64,000 bases of DNA from Rhodospirillales bacterium 24-66-33 (GTDB lineage Bacteria; Pseudomonadota; Alphaproteobacteria; Reyranellales; Reyranellaceae): the NCBI GenBank assembly GCA_002281855.1, contig NCHQ01000025.1:31275-95274 (forward strand), in the 5' to 3' direction. Positions within the stretch are counted from its first letter, which is position 1. Each line of letters begins with the position of its first letter. Shown here in pieces: positions 20,278-29,910 of the stretch. Both the position numbers and the translations under genes were made by a program. Under the pieces are notes generated by a model. It made no database searches. It was given only the letters and a program-made list of their open reading frames with translations, and was not told where the DNA came from.

Positions 20278-20684
20278 CCGCGGAGGTCCTTGGCGCGCGC
20301 CTTGTTGATGGCATCGGCGCAGTTCTGGCCCTTGAGCGGCGCCCGGATCTTCCAGCACATCGTCTCGTCGTCCCGGACGATGCCGGAATTGCAGTAGTAG
20401 ACGTCCTTCCTCTTCTGCAGCCAGAGGCCGCCCGGGACGGCGGCCTTGACCTCGTAGCCGTCGGCCAGCAGATCCGAGGTCGCGACGCCCAACCTTTCCT
20501 GATGCTGCGACGCGCAGGTCGCATCATCCGCCGAGAGGGAGGGTCGAAGAGAGGCCGCATACTGCGCCTCGGCGCGCGCCACGGCCGTATCGCCGAACAG
20601 GAACGCCTGCGCGAAGATGTAGGCCGCGATCACGAGGATTGCTGCGGCCACGCCCGTCACGACGAGCTTCTTGTTCATTGCCAT
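20274..20684 (-). CDS. Small membrane-anchored hypothetical protein
   Basis: Unrecognised protein of 136 aa from the ATG at 20682-20684 (MAMNKKL); a GTG at 20697-20699 could add five residues. One N-terminal membrane segment (VVTGVAAAILVIAAYIFAQA) precedes a soluble, probably periplasmic domain with Cys in ATCASQH, YYCNSG, MCWKI and NCADAI, suggesting two disulfides. Its TAG and the TAG of the convergent GMC gene share the palindrome CTAG at 20274-20277. Coding is supported by the signal anchor and normal codon use; function is unknown. Confidence 0.6.
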   Translation of the reverse strand: MAMNKKLVVTGVAAAILVIAAYIFAQAFLFGDTAVARAEAQYAASLRPSLSADDATCASQHQERLGVATSDLLADGYEVKAAVPGGLWLQKRKDVYYCNSGIVRDDETMCWKIRAPLKGQNCADAINKARAKDLRG

Positions 20685-20734
20685 GCTGTATTGTTGCACT
20701 CGAAAAGCAACCTTTCAATCGACGTTGGTCGGCA

Positions 20735-23386
20735 TCAGGCCAGACTCTTGGAGGCGATCTCGAAGACGTCGCGCGACAGGCCGGGCGTCGCCATGATGCG
20801 CTGGAGCTCACGGGTCATCAGCGCCTGCCGGCCCTTATCGTAGCGCCGCCACGCTCCGAGAGGGCCGAGCAGCCGCGCCGCGATCTGCGGGTTGAGCTTG
20901 TCAGTCGCCAGAACCTGGTCGGCCAGAAAGCGATAGCCGCCGCCCGTAGCCTCGTGGAATTGCACCGGATTTCCCGACGCGAAGGCGCCGACCAGCGAAT
21001 AGACGCGGTTGGGATTCCTGCGGTCGTAGGACGGGTGATCGACGAGGCGCTTGACGCGCTCCAGCGTCCCCTCGGTCGGCGTCCGCGCCTGGATCCCGAA
21101 CCACTTGTCGAGTACCAGCGCTTCGTCCTTCCAGCGCTCGTAGAAGGAGGCCAGTGCCGCTTCGCCCTCGGCGCCACCCAGTTCCGCGAGCACACTCAGG
21201 CCCGCGACCTGCTCCGTCATGTTGCCCGCGCCCTCGAAATAGGCGACGGCGCGCCGCCGCGCCGCCTCGCCTTTGTCGGTCGAGAGATATTGGAGCGCCG
21301 TGCTGCGCAGACGCCGGCGCCCCACCTCGTCGGGCGTGAAGCGATACGGACCCGCAGCATGCGCCGCGTCGTACACGGAGGACCAGCGATCGCCGAGCCG
21401 CTCGGAAAGGACGGAGCGGACGCGCTGCTGCGCCGCCCACAGCCCGTCGATGTCGATCTCCGGCATCAGCTCACCGAGAAAGGCGAGGCCCGGCAGGGTC
21501 ACGGCATCTGCGATGAAGGATCGATCGAGCCGCTGGTCGTCCAGCGTGCGTCGGATGGCATCGACATAGTGGTCCGGCACGACCAGTGGCTTGCCGGCCT
21601 TGCGCGCCTCGACCAGTTCGAGGATCAGCCGGGCGCCGAGCTGCTGGCCGGCTTCCCAGCGCGCGAACGGATCGCTGTCATGCGCCATCAGGAACGTCAG
21701 CTCGTCGTCGGAGCGCGGCGCCTCGAGCTTCACCGGCGCGGAGAAGCCGCGCAGCAGCGAGGCGACCGGCTTCTCCGGCACGTCCTCGAAAACGAACACG
21801 TCGCGTGCGTTGCGCACGTCGAGCACGCGCGTGGTGCCGCCGGCGGTCGCCTCGCCGGCGAGCCTGAGCGGCAGGTCGCGTCCGCCGCCGTCGAGCAGCC
21901 CGACGGACAGCGGAATGTGCATCGGCTGCTTTTCGGGCTGGCCGGGCGTGGGCCGCAGGCTCTGGCCGACCGTCAGCGTGTAGCGCTTTCCCGCGGCGTC
22001 ATAACTGCCTTCGACCTTGACGTCCGGCGTGCCGGCCTGGGCGTACCAAAGGCGGAACTGGGCAAGGTCGACGCCCGACGCGTCTTCCATGGCGTTCGCG
22101 AAGTCGTCGCAGGTCACGGCCTGGCCGTCATGGCGCTGGAAATAGAGGTCGATGCCCTTGCGGTAGCGCTCCGGCCCCAGCAGCGTGTGCATCATCCGCA
22201 CCACTTCGGCGCCCTTCTGGTACACGGTCGCGGTGTAGAAGTTGTTGATCTCGATATACGAATCCGGCCGCACCGGATGGGCCATCGGGCCGGCATCCTC
22301 GGGGAACTGGCCGGCGCGCAGGCGGCGGACATCGTCGATGCGCGCATCGGCGGCCGAGCCCATGTCGGCCGAGAACTGCTGGTCGCGGAAGACCGTCAAC
22401 CCTTCCTTGAGCGAGAGCTGGAACCAGTCGCGGCAGGTGACGCGGTTGCCGGTCCAGTTGTGGAAGTATTCGTGGGCGATCACCGCTTCGATCGAGTGAT
22501 AGTCGAGATCCGTCGCCGTCTCGGGATTGGCGAGGACGAGCTTGGAGTTGAAGACGTTCAGCCCCTTGTTCTCCATCGCGCCCATGTTGAAGTCGTCGAT
22601 GGCGACGATCATGAACGTGTCGAGATCGTATTCGAGACCGTAGACGTCCTCGTCCCACTTCATCGACTTCTTGAGGGACTCCATCGCATGATCGCAGCGC
22701 CCGACGTCACCGGGACGGACATAGATGCGCAAGGTCACCTCGCGACCGGTGCGGGTCGTGAACCGGTCCTCGAGACAATCGAGGCGCCCCGCGACGAGGG
22801 CGAAGAGATAGGACGGCTTGGGAAACGGATCTTCCCACGTGGCGAAGTGCCGGCCATCGTCGAGCGCGCCGCTGTCGACCAGGTTGCCGTTGGACAGCAG
22901 CACCGGCACCAGCGTCCGGTCGGCCACGATGCGCGTCGTGTAGCGGGCCATCACGTCCGGACGGTCGAGGAAATAGGTGATGCGGCGGAAGCCCTCGGCC
23001 TCGCACTGAGTGCAGAAAAGGTCGCGCGATTTGTAAAGGCCGGTGAGTTCGGTATTGTCCTGCGGCCGCAGGCGCGTCGTGATCTCGAGCCTGAAGGCGT
23101 CGGGCACGCCGCGGACCGCCAGCGTCTCCGGTGTGACTTCATGAACAGCGGGCTCGCCGTCGAGCCGGACGGACACGAGCTGCATTTTCTTGCCGTCGAG
23201 TATCAAGTCGGCAGGCCTGGTCGCCGCCACGGGGTTGCGCCGCACGTCCAGCCGCGCGGCGACCGTGGTCGTCTCCCGTCCCAGCTCGACATCGAGATCG
23301 ACCGTGTCGATCAGGAACGGCGGCGGAGCGTAGTCGTCCCGGTGAATCGCCCGCGGCGTGGCGGTCATGTCCTTGCTGATGTCCAT
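20735..23386 (-). CDS. pepN: Aminopeptidase N, M1 family
   Basis: Zinc aminopeptidase that trims N-terminal residues from peptides in the cytosol. The protein is 883 aa, the usual PepN length. The exopeptidase motif GAMEN is at residues 269-273 and the zinc site HEYFHNWTGNR starts at residue 305, followed by the second Glu in SLKEGLTVFRD. The C-terminal part has the alpha-helical repeats of bacterial PepN. It has no signal peptide. The gene stands alone, convergent with nothing nearby and divergent from the lipoprotein gene across about 180 bp. Confidence 0.96.
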   Translation of the reverse strand: MDISKDMTATPRAIHRDDYAPPPFLIDTVDLDVELGRETTTVAARLDVRRNPVAATRPADLILDGKKMQLVSVRLDGEPAVHEVTPETLAVRGVPDAFRLEITTRLRPQDNTELTGLYKSRDLFCTQCEAEGFRRITYFLDRPDVMARYTTRIVADRTLVPVLLSNGNLVDSGALDDGRHFATWEDPFPKPSYLFALVAGRLDCLEDRFTTRTGREVTLRIYVRPGDVGRCDHAMESLKKSMKWDEDVYGLEYDLDTFMIVAIDDFNMGAMENKGLNVFNSKLVLANPETATDLDYHSIEAVIAHEYFHNWTGNRVTCRDWFQLSLKEGLTVFRDQQFSADMGSAADARIDDVRRLRAGQFPEDAGPMAHPVRPDSYIEINNFYTATVYQKGAEVVRMMHTLLGPERYRKGIDLYFQRHDGQAVTCDDFANAMEDASGVDLAQFRLWYAQAGTPDVKVEGSYDAAGKRYTLTVGQSLRPTPGQPEKQPMHIPLSVGLLDGGGRDLPLRLAGEATAGGTTRVLDVRNARDVFVFEDVPEKPVASLLRGFSAPVKLEAPRSDDELTFLMAHDSDPFARWEAGQQLGARLILELVEARKAGKPLVVPDHYVDAIRRTLDDQRLDRSFIADAVTLPGLAFLGELMPEIDIDGLWAAQQRVRSVLSERLGDRWSSVYDAAHAAGPYRFTPDEVGRRRLRSTALQYLSTDKGEAARRRAVAYFEGAGNMTEQVAGLSVLAELGGAEGEAALASFYERWKDEALVLDKWFGIQARTPTEGTLERVKRLVDHPSYDRRNPNRVYSLVGAFASGNPVQFHEATGGGYRFLADQVLATDKLNPQIAARLLGPLGAWRRYDKGRQALMTRELQRIMATPGLSRDVFEIASKSLA

Positions 23387-23566
23387 GGTTCCTCAATACG
23401 ACAGCCGCGGCCCCCACGGAAATCGGGCTTGCCCCCGGTGACGGTTCGCCGCAATCCTCATGCGGTCGAAGCGCGGCCCGACCGGACCGCGCGACTGTGG
23501 CGCGGGTTCGTGCCGCAAACCCGCCACATGACCGCTTTAGGGCTTCAAGAGGCTTCTCGGGTGCGG

Positions 23567-24067
23567 ATGACGATTGGAACTCTGGCAGCAAGGACGCTCG
23601 GCGCGGGATTGGGGTTGCTGCTCCTGTCCGGATGCGAGGCGATGCGTGCGGATTTCGAGCGTCTCACGTCGCCCACGCCCTCTGCATCGGCGAGCGCCCG
23701 CAAGCCCACGCCGGCCGTCAAGCCGGCAGCCGCGCGTGTCGCGCCGAAACCTGCTGCCGCTCCCGCCGCGGCCGCTGCCTCGCCCGCGGCTGCCGCTGCG
23801 GACGTTCCGCCGCCGGTGCTCACGGGCTATCGCGAGTCCCAACTGCGGGCGATGCTCGGGCCGCCGACCAGCGAGGAGTCACATCCGCCCGGCAAGCAGT
23901 GGCGCTATCGCAACGGCAAGTGCACGCTCGACATCCAGCTCTACCCGGATGTCGAGACCAAACAGTACGGAACCCTCGCGTACAAGGTGAAGAGCGATGA
24001 CGACACAGACGAAGGACGACGGTTCTGCCTGGCCCAGCTCCAATCCCGGATTCAAGCCGGACGCTGA
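23567..24067 (+). CDS. Small lipoprotein with Ala/Pro linker
   Basis: Predicted lipoprotein of 166 aa. The start MTIGTLAARTLGAG at 23567 gives a signal peptide ending in LLLSGC, with lipid-carrying Cys23. A low-complexity Ala/Pro/Lys stretch (about residues 40-82) follows, typical of cell-wall-spanning linkers, and then a small domain beginning TGYRESQLRAMLGPPTSEE that looks like the SmpA/OmlA-type fold seen in outer-membrane lipoproteins (tentative). An in-frame ATG 39 bases upstream is the alternative start. Its 3' end overlaps the response regulator by 71 bases in another frame, so the lipoprotein, regulator and kinase are probably one unit. Confidence 0.7.
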   Translation: MTIGTLAARTLGAGLGLLLLSGCEAMRADFERLTSPTPSASASARKPTPAVKPAAARVAPKPAAAPAAAAASPAAAAADVPPPVLTGYRESQLRAMLGPPTSEESHPPGKQWRYRNGKCTLDIQLYPDVETKQYGTLAYKVKSDDDTDEGRRFCLAQLQSRIQAGR

Positions 24068-24794
24068 GATCGAAACGGGCCGCCGGGTCCGCATCGCCTT
24101 CGTGGAGGACGATGACGACTTCCGCGAGGCCGCGAGCCTCGAATTGGGCGACCATGGATTCGACGTCGCGGCTTTCGCCGACGGGACCGGCCTCGTCGAA
24201 TTCCTGGAGACGGCCGACGACATCGAGATCGTCGTACTCGACTGGGGCCTGCCGCGCATCTCCGGCATCGACCTCCTGCCGCGGCTGAAGCGTGCCGGCA
24301 TCAACCTGCCGGTCGTGTTCCTGACCGGCCACAGCGAGCCCAACTACGAGCAGCTTGCGCTGGATCGCGGCGCCATCGACTTCGTCGACAAGTCGCGCGG
24401 CGTGCCGATCCTCGCGCGCCGCCTGCGCCTGATCGCCGACCGCGCCGGCAAGCCGATGGCGGCCGATGGCGAAGGCAACTTCCATTGCGGCCGCCTGCTG
24501 CTGAAGCCGGCGGTCAGCCGCGCCTACTGGGACGAAGCCGACCTCAATCTGACGGTGACGGAATTCAAGATCGTCCACACGCTTGCGGCCAATGTCGGCA
24601 GTTACGTGAGCTACCGCGCCGTCTACGACTGCATGCACTATGTGGGCTTCATCGCCGGCAGCGGCGAGAACGGCTACCGGACCAACGTGCGGTCCTGCAT
24701 CAAGCGCATCCGCAACAAGTTCCGCGCGATCGATCCCGAGTTCGGCGAGATCCAGAACTACCAGTCGTTCGGCTACCGCTGGGGCAAGGACTAG
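23997..24794 (+). CDS. OmpR-family response regulator
   Basis: DNA-binding regulator of 265 aa. The receiver domain (about 30-145) has the acidic pocket FVEDDDDF, phosphoacceptor Asp82 in VVLDWGLPR, the Thr in FLTGH and the Lys in DFVDKS. A winged-helix effector domain follows (about 170-263), with NLTVTEFKIVHTLAAN and the C-terminal SFGYRWG typical of OmpR/ChvI. The only plausible start is the ATG at 23997, inside the lipoprotein gene, because no other start precedes the receiver's first strand. A 28-residue extension precedes the domain. It pairs with the kinase 7 bases downstream. Confidence 0.92.
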   Translation: MTTQTKDDGSAWPSSNPGFKPDAEIETGRRVRIAFVEDDDDFREAASLELGDHGFDVAAFADGTGLVEFLETADDIEIVVLDWGLPRISGIDLLPRLKRAGINLPVVFLTGHSEPNYEQLALDRGAIDFVDKSRGVPILARRLRLIADRAGKPMAADGEGNFHCGRLLLKPAVSRAYWDEADLNLTVTEFKIVHTLAANVGSYVSYRAVYDCMHYVGFIAGSGENGYRTNVRSCIKRIRNKFRAIDPEFGEIQNYQSFGYRWGKD

Positions 24795-24801
24795 CCTTCC
24801 G

Positions 24802-26298
24802 GTGCTGCGCCGCCTCACCGCTTCGCTGACGCTGAAGCTGGTGGTGCTGATCGGCCTGTTCGTGGCACTGCCCATCGTGCTCTACGGCCAGTTCGAGAGC
24901 GCCGACAGCCAGATGCGGGCCCTGGTGACGCGTGCCATCCAGGATCGCAGCGCGCTGATCGCCGAGGCGCTGGCGCCCGTGCTGCGCGACACCGATCCGG
25001 CGGCGCCCATGAACATGAACCGCGAACTCGAGAAGTATGCGAGCAGCGGGACCGTTCTGAAGCTGATGTACCAGCCGCCGGCGGCGCGTTCGGCGAGCCG
25101 CTTCTTTCTCGTGGGCTCGGCGCCGCCGCTGGCGCCCGAGGCGGTGAGCGCGGAGCTCGAGGAACTCAGCCAGCGCGGGCTCCTCCAACGCCTGTCCGAG
25201 GCCTGCACGTGGAACGCCGCCGACGAGATGCGCTACCGCCGCGCCGACGGCACGGTCGAGCTGCTGACCTCGATCATCCCGATCCGCGCCCGCGGCAACT
25301 GCTGGATCCTGACGACGACGCATGTCGCGTCGGACTTCCTCAACACGTCGATCGGCCGTCCCTACTGGGAAACGCGCGAGGTCCGCATCGCCGCCGCGAT
25401 CTATCTCGTGGGGGCGATGCTCGCCGTGCTGGTGGCGCTTGGTATGCGCCTCAGCCTGCGCCGCTTCCGCAACGTCGCCGACGAGATCGCGCTGGGCCGC
25501 GCCGTCGATGCGACCTTCGTCGAGCGCAACACCGTGCCCGAACTCGCGGGCGTGGCGCGCGACTTCGACCGGCTGGTGCACGAGCTGCGTCGGGTGTCGC
25601 GGGAGATCCGCCAATCAGCCGAGGACAATGCGCATGCGTTCAAGACGCCGCTCGCCGCCGTGCAATCGGCGCTGCGCCCGGTACGCCGCGCGGTGCCCGA
25701 GGACGACTCGCGCGCCCGGCGGGCGCTCGAGATCGTGGACTCCTCGCTGGCGCGCCTGCTCGGCCTCGTGAATGCCGCGCAGCGCCACGACATGGGAACG
25801 GCCGACATCATCGACGCGCCGCGCATGCCGACCGAACTTGCCCCCCTCGTCGAGGAGGCGGCGCGGCAAGTCCAGGAGATCCTCGCAGCGCGCGAGATCG
25901 GCCTGGTCCTGAAGCTCGAGCGCGGAATCGCGGTTCGCACCGCGGCAGGCATGCTGGAAGCCGCGCTGCAGGCCGTGCTCGAGAACGCCATCAGCTTCTC
26001 GCCCGGCGGGACGGCGGTGACTGTTTCGCTGCACGCGTCGACAGATACGGTCGAGCTGCGCGTCGAAGACGAAGGTCCCGGCATCGACCCCGAGAAGATT
26101 GAACGTCTGTTCGAACGCTACTTCTCATCGCGTCCCGACGATGGCATAGGCAGCGATCGCAGCGTCAAGCATTCGGGACTGGGTCTCTGGATCGTGCGCC
26201 GCAACGTCGAGGCATTGGGAGGCCAGGTGAAGGTCGCCAACCGTCCAAGCCACGGCTTCTCGGTCACGATGGTGCTGCCTCGGTTCGTCATCCACTAG
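24802..26298 (+). CDS. Sensor histidine kinase
   Basis: Membrane sensor of 498 aa that should phosphorylate the preceding regulator. The chosen GTG start at 24802 lies 7 bases after the regulator stop. There is one N-terminal helix (about 10-28), a periplasmic sensor region of about 165 residues, a second helix (IYLVGAMLAVLVALGM) and a HAMP-like linker. The H-box AHAFKTPLA (His278) resembles PhoQ's HSLKTPL rather than the common HELRTPL. The N-box ENAISFSPGG, G1 DEGPGIDPEKI and G2 HSGLGLWIV are intact. The signal is unknown; PhoQ-like H-box and lipoprotein neighbour hint at envelope sensing. Confidence 0.92.
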   Translation: MLRRLTASLTLKLVVLIGLFVALPIVLYGQFESADSQMRALVTRAIQDRSALIAEALAPVLRDTDPAAPMNMNRELEKYASSGTVLKLMYQPPAARSASRFFLVGSAPPLAPEAVSAELEELSQRGLLQRLSEACTWNAADEMRYRRADGTVELLTSIIPIRARGNCWILTTTHVASDFLNTSIGRPYWETREVRIAAAIYLVGAMLAVLVALGMRLSLRRFRNVADEIALGRAVDATFVERNTVPELAGVARDFDRLVHELRRVSREIRQSAEDNAHAFKTPLAAVQSALRPVRRAVPEDDSRARRALEIVDSSLARLLGLVNAAQRHDMGTADIIDAPRMPTELAPLVEEAARQVQEILAAREIGLVLKLERGIAVRTAAGMLEAALQAVLENAISFSPGGTAVTVSLHASTDTVELRVEDEGPGIDPEKIERLFERYFSSRPDDGIGSDRSVKHSGLGLWIVRRNVEALGGQVKVANRPSHGFSVTMVLPRFVIH

Positions 26299-26323
26299 CC
26301 GGCTTTCGAAAGGTCAGGAGATC

Positions 26324-27163
26324 ATGAGCGCCGTCACCGCAGCCAAGAGAGTGAGCACGCCGCAGATCCGCGCCCGCAAGGGCGGCGAGCCGATCGTCTG
26401 CCTCACCGCCTACACCACGCAGATGGCGCGATGGCTCGATCCGCATGTCGACCTGCTGCTGGTCGGCGATTCGCTGGGCATGGTGCTCTACGGCTTCGAC
26501 AGCACGCTGCCCGTGACGTTGGACATGATGATCGCCCACGGCTCGGCCGTGATGCGCGGCTCGAGCCACGCCTGCGTGATCGTCGACCTGCCCTTCGGCA
26601 GCTACCAGGCGAGCCCGGAGCAGGCCTTCCACAGCGCCGCACGCATCATGTCCGAGACCGGGGCGAGCGGCGTGAAGCTGGAGGGCGGCGAGGTCATGGC
26701 CGAGACCGTGCGCTACCTCGTGCAGCGCGGCATTCCGGTCTGCGCCCATGTCGGGCTGATGCCGCAGGCGGTGAACGTGGCCGGCGGCTTCAAGGCCACC
26801 GGCCGTTCCGAGGAGGAAGCGCAGCAGGTGACCCGCGACGCCGAGGCGATGGCCGAGGCCGGCGCCTTCGCGATCGTGCTGGAAGGCACGCTGGAGCCGG
26901 TGGCGGCCGCCATCACGAGGTCGTTGCCGATTCCGACCATCGGGATCGGCGCCTCGCCGGCCTGCGACGGCCAGATCCTGGTGTCCGAAGACGTGTTCGG
27001 CCTGTTCAGCGATTTCACCCCGCGGTTCGTGAAGCGCTATGCAGATCTCGGCGGCAAGATAGCCGAGGCGGCTGCCGCCTATGCGACCGATGTGCGGAGC
27101 CGGGGTTTTCCCGCGATGGAGCATTGCTTCCTGCCCAAATCCGGTGGTCAATCCCGATCCTAG
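26324..27163 (+). CDS. panB: 3-methyl-2-oxobutanoate hydroxymethyltransferase
   Basis: Adds a hydroxymethyl group from 5,10-methylene-THF to ketoisovalerate, making ketopantoate for pantothenate and CoA. The 279-aa protein has family blocks: VCLTAYTTQMARWLD, LLVGDSLGMVLYG, DLPFGSYQASPEQ, VKLEGGE and CAHVGLMPQ. An AGGAG lies upstream of the ATG at 26324. Fifteen bases separate it from the next GMC gene, so it may be cotranscribed. A PanE-like reductase that could take the next step is 30 kb away at 57452; panC was not found in the window. Confidence 0.96.
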   Translation: MSAVTAAKRVSTPQIRARKGGEPIVCLTAYTTQMARWLDPHVDLLLVGDSLGMVLYGFDSTLPVTLDMMIAHGSAVMRGSSHACVIVDLPFGSYQASPEQAFHSAARIMSETGASGVKLEGGEVMAETVRYLVQRGIPVCAHVGLMPQAVNVAGGFKATGRSEEEAQQVTRDAEAMAEAGAFAIVLEGTLEPVAAAITRSLPIPTIGIGASPACDGQILVSEDVFGLFSDFTPRFVKRYADLGGKIAEAAAAYATDVRSRGFPAMEHCFLPKSGGQSRS

Positions 27164-27178
27164 GGAGGAATCGACCGG

Positions 27179-28819
27179 ATGGAGAGTTTCGACTACGTGA
27201 TCGTGGGGGCCGGTTCGGCTGGCAGCGTGCTGGCCAACCGGTTGAGCGAGGACCCCAACGTCACGGTCTGCGTGCTCGAAGCCGGCCCGCGCGACTGGCA
27301 TCCCTTCATCCACATCCCGGCCGGCTTCATGTACACGCTGGTCGATCCCAAGGTGAACTGGCTCTACAAGGCCGAGCCCAGCGAATGGACCGGCGGCCGT
27401 GCCATCGCCGCGCCGCGCGGCAAGACCCTGGGCGGCTCGAGCTCGATCAACGGCCACATCTACAATCGCGGCCAGCGCCTCGACTTCGACGGCTGGGCCC
27501 AGCGCGGCAATCGCGGCTGGGGCTACTCCGACGTGCTTCCCTATTTCCGTCGCAGCGAGCACCGCATGGCGAGCGATGCCGATGCCACGTTCCGCGGCAG
27601 TGACGGCAACCTGCCGATCACCGACCTCGAATGGCGCGACCCCTTGTGCGAAGCCTTCATCGAAGGCGCCGTGGAACAGGGCATCCCGCGTAATCCCGAC
27701 TACAACGGCACGAAACAGGCGGGCGTGAGCTACGTCCAGCGCATCATCAAGAACGGCCGCAGGGTCAGCGCCGCCCGCGGCTATCTGCATCCCGCGATGT
27801 CGCGGCCCAACCTGACGGTGCGAACCCATGCGCAGGCGACGTCGATCGTCCTCGAGGGCAAGCGCGCGGTCGGCGTCCGCTATCGCAAGGGCGGCCGCAC
27901 CGGCACGCCGATGGAGGTGCGCGCCACCCGGGAGGTGATCCTGAGCGGCGGCACCGTGAACTCGCCGCAGCTCCTGCAGCTTTCGGGCATCGGCCCCGGC
28001 CCCTTGCTCAAGTCGCTCGGCATCGAGGTGAAGCACGAGCTGGCGGGCGTGGGCGAGAATCTGCGCGACCACTACGCGCCGCGCTTCGTCGCGCGTGTGA
28101 AGAACGCCACCAGCATCAACGAGCGCTCCAAGGGACTGCGCCTGGCCGGCGAGGTCCTGAAATACGTCACGACGCGCAAGGGTCTCCTGACGCTCAATCC
28201 GACGCTGATCTACGTCTTCTGGAAGTCCGACGAGAGCATCGAGAACTACGACCTGCAGCTCACCTTCACGCCCGCCAGCTACAAGGAGGGGGTGCAGTCG
28301 ACACTCGACGATTTCCCCGGCATGACCATTGCCTCGTGGCAGCAGCGGCCCGATTCGATCGGCTATGTCCGCGCCCGCTCGGCCGATCCGTTCGAGCATC
28401 CGATCATCCAGCCGAACTACCTGGGCGCCGAGAGCGACCGTCGTGTGCTGCTGGCCGGCATGAAGCTGGCGCGCCGGCTGCTGGGCTCCAAGGCGCTCAG
28501 CAAATACTACGACCGTGAGGAATTCCCCGGCGCCGCGAAACAGTCGGATGCCGACCTGATGCAGGCCGCCAAGGAACGCGGCACGACCACGTTCCATCTG
28601 ATGGGCTCCTGCCGCATGGCGCCGGACACCGACCCGACCGCCGTCGTCGACGACCAGCTCCGCGTGCGCGGCATCGAGGGGCTGCGCGTGGTCGATGCGT
28701 CGGTCATGCCGACCATGCCGTCCGCAAATCTCAACGCCTCGGTCCTGATGATCGCCGAGAAGGCAGCCGACATGATCCGCGGCAAGCCCGCACTCGACGC
28801 CGTGATGCTGAAGGACTGA
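27179..28819 (+). CDS. GMC-family FAD oxidoreductase (choline-dehydrogenase-like)
   Basis: Alcohol dehydrogenase of the GMC family, 546 aa. It starts MESFDYVIVGAGSAGSVLANRLSED with the FAD fingerprint. GKTLGGSSSINGHIYNRG is signature 1 and ILSGGTVNSPQLLQLSGIG signature 2. The active site has His in FHLMGSCRM and Asn in SANLNASVLMIAEK, the His/Asn pair of choline dehydrogenases. GGAGG upstream supports the start at 27179. Its TGA overlaps the ATG of the esterase gene by one base. The substrate is probably an alcohol released or handled by the esterase, by context. Confidence 0.92.
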   Translation: MESFDYVIVGAGSAGSVLANRLSEDPNVTVCVLEAGPRDWHPFIHIPAGFMYTLVDPKVNWLYKAEPSEWTGGRAIAAPRGKTLGGSSSINGHIYNRGQRLDFDGWAQRGNRGWGYSDVLPYFRRSEHRMASDADATFRGSDGNLPITDLEWRDPLCEAFIEGAVEQGIPRNPDYNGTKQAGVSYVQRIIKNGRRVSAARGYLHPAMSRPNLTVRTHAQATSIVLEGKRAVGVRYRKGGRTGTPMEVRATREVILSGGTVNSPQLLQLSGIGPGPLLKSLGIEVKHELAGVGENLRDHYAPRFVARVKNATSINERSKGLRLAGEVLKYVTTRKGLLTLNPTLIYVFWKSDESIENYDLQLTFTPASYKEGVQSTLDDFPGMTIASWQQRPDSIGYVRARSADPFEHPIIQPNYLGAESDRRVLLAGMKLARRLLGSKALSKYYDREEFPGAAKQSDADLMQAAKERGTTTFHLMGSCRMAPDTDPTAVVDDQLRVRGIEGLRVVDASVMPTMPSANLNASVLMIAEKAADMIRGKPALDAVMLKD

Positions 28820-29910
28820 TGGCCGACGAGGCCGCCATCGAGGCCCTCGCGGCGCTGGTGCCGGCCACCCTGCGGGCGCTGCACGCGATCGAATTCGCGA
28901 GCCGGCACCTCTCTCCGCAGACGCTCCCGCAGATCGTCGAGACCCTCGCCGGCCGCAACGACGATCTCGCGCCCGCGCTCGCCGCTTCGCGCGCGCTCGA
29001 CTGGCCGGGGCGGCTGGCGCCGGTGCGCGATCATCTCGAACGCGCGGCGGCGTTCGCCGAGGAAACGATCCAGGGTCTGCGGGCCGCTCCCGAGGCGCCG
29101 CAGCCGATCGTGGCCGCCTATCGCAGCCTGCGCGGTTATCCCCGGGCCTGCGAGGCACTCTATCCGCTGTCGCCGTTCCTTCGACCTGTCGGCCACTTCT
29201 TCCTCGAACAGCCGGCGCGCAGTGACGCGGATCTGCAGGCGCGTCTGGCCGCCGCCGACCCGACGCGGGAGGGCGTCGGCTTCATGCATATCGGGGGGCC
29301 GTCCGGCACGCGCGGCGCCTTCTCGCTCTACGTGCCCGAGTATTACGACCCGGCCAGGAGCTGGCCGCTGGTCGTGGCGCTGCACGGCGGCAGCGGCAAT
29401 GGCGGCGCCTTCCTGTGGAGCTGGGTGCGCGAGGCCCGGACGCGCGGCTTCATCGTGCTGGCGCCCACGGCTTCGGGCAGCACCTGGTCGCTGATGGAAC
29501 CGGAGATCGACGGGCCGCTGATCGACCGTATGGCGTCCGGCGTCGCCAATGACTGGAACGTGGATTCCTCGCATCAGCTCCTGACCGGCATGAGCGACGG
29601 CGGCACCTTCACCTATGTGATCGGCCTCGACGCCGCGTGCCGCTTCACCCACCTCGCGCCGGTCGCCGCGAGCTTCCATCCGATGCTGATGACCGCCGCC
29701 GATCCCGATCGCGTCCGCGGCCTGCCCGTCCACATCGTGCATGGAACCCAGGACTGGATGTTTCCGCCGGAGATGGCCCAGGGTGCCGAGCGGGCCCTGA
29801 GGCAGGCCGGCGCCGACGTCACCTATCGCGAGGTCGCCGACCTGTCGCACACCTATCCGCGCGACGAGAATGCGCGGATCCTCGACTGGTTCCTGCCGAC
29901 GCCGCGTTAG
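28819..29910 (+). CDS. Alpha/beta-hydrolase esterase (PHB-depolymerase/phospholipase-like)
   Basis: Predicted serine esterase of 363 aa. The N-terminal 130 residues are a helical domain with no clear match, followed by an alpha/beta hydrolase core: oxyanion segment LVVALHGGSGNGG, nucleophile elbow LTGMSDGGTF (Ser), an acidic residue in VHGTQDWMFPPEMA and His in LSHTYPRDE. There is no signal peptide, so it is likely cytosolic. It is coupled to the GMC gene (TGATG) and ends convergently with the chloride transporter, overlapping its stop by 4 bases. Confidence 0.82.
   Translation: MADEAAIEALAALVPATLRALHAIEFASRHLSPQTLPQIVETLAGRNDDLAPALAASRALDWPGRLAPVRDHLERAAAFAEETIQGLRAAPEAPQPIVAAYRSLRGYPRACEALYPLSPFLRPVGHFFLEQPARSDADLQARLAAADPTREGVGFMHIGGPSGTRGAFSLYVPEYYDPARSWPLVVALHGGSGNGGAFLWSWVREARTRGFIVLAPTASGSTWSLMEPEIDGPLIDRMASGVANDWNVDSSHQLLTGMSDGGTFTYVIGLDAACRFTHLAPVAASFHPMLMTAADPDRVRGLPVHIVHGTQDWMFPPEMAQGAERALRQAGADVTYREVADLSHTYPRDENARILDWFLPTPR

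Noticed and set aside
20639..23566. Very long plus-strand open frame antisense to pepN
   Set aside because: pepN has full M1-family motifs on the other strand; the antisense translation is low-complexity. Only its end (from 23567) is a real lipoprotein gene.
26288..29158. Minus-strand open frame of about 950 codons across panB and the GMC gene
   Set aside because: It is antisense to well-recognised genes and shows no domain; GC-rich shadow.
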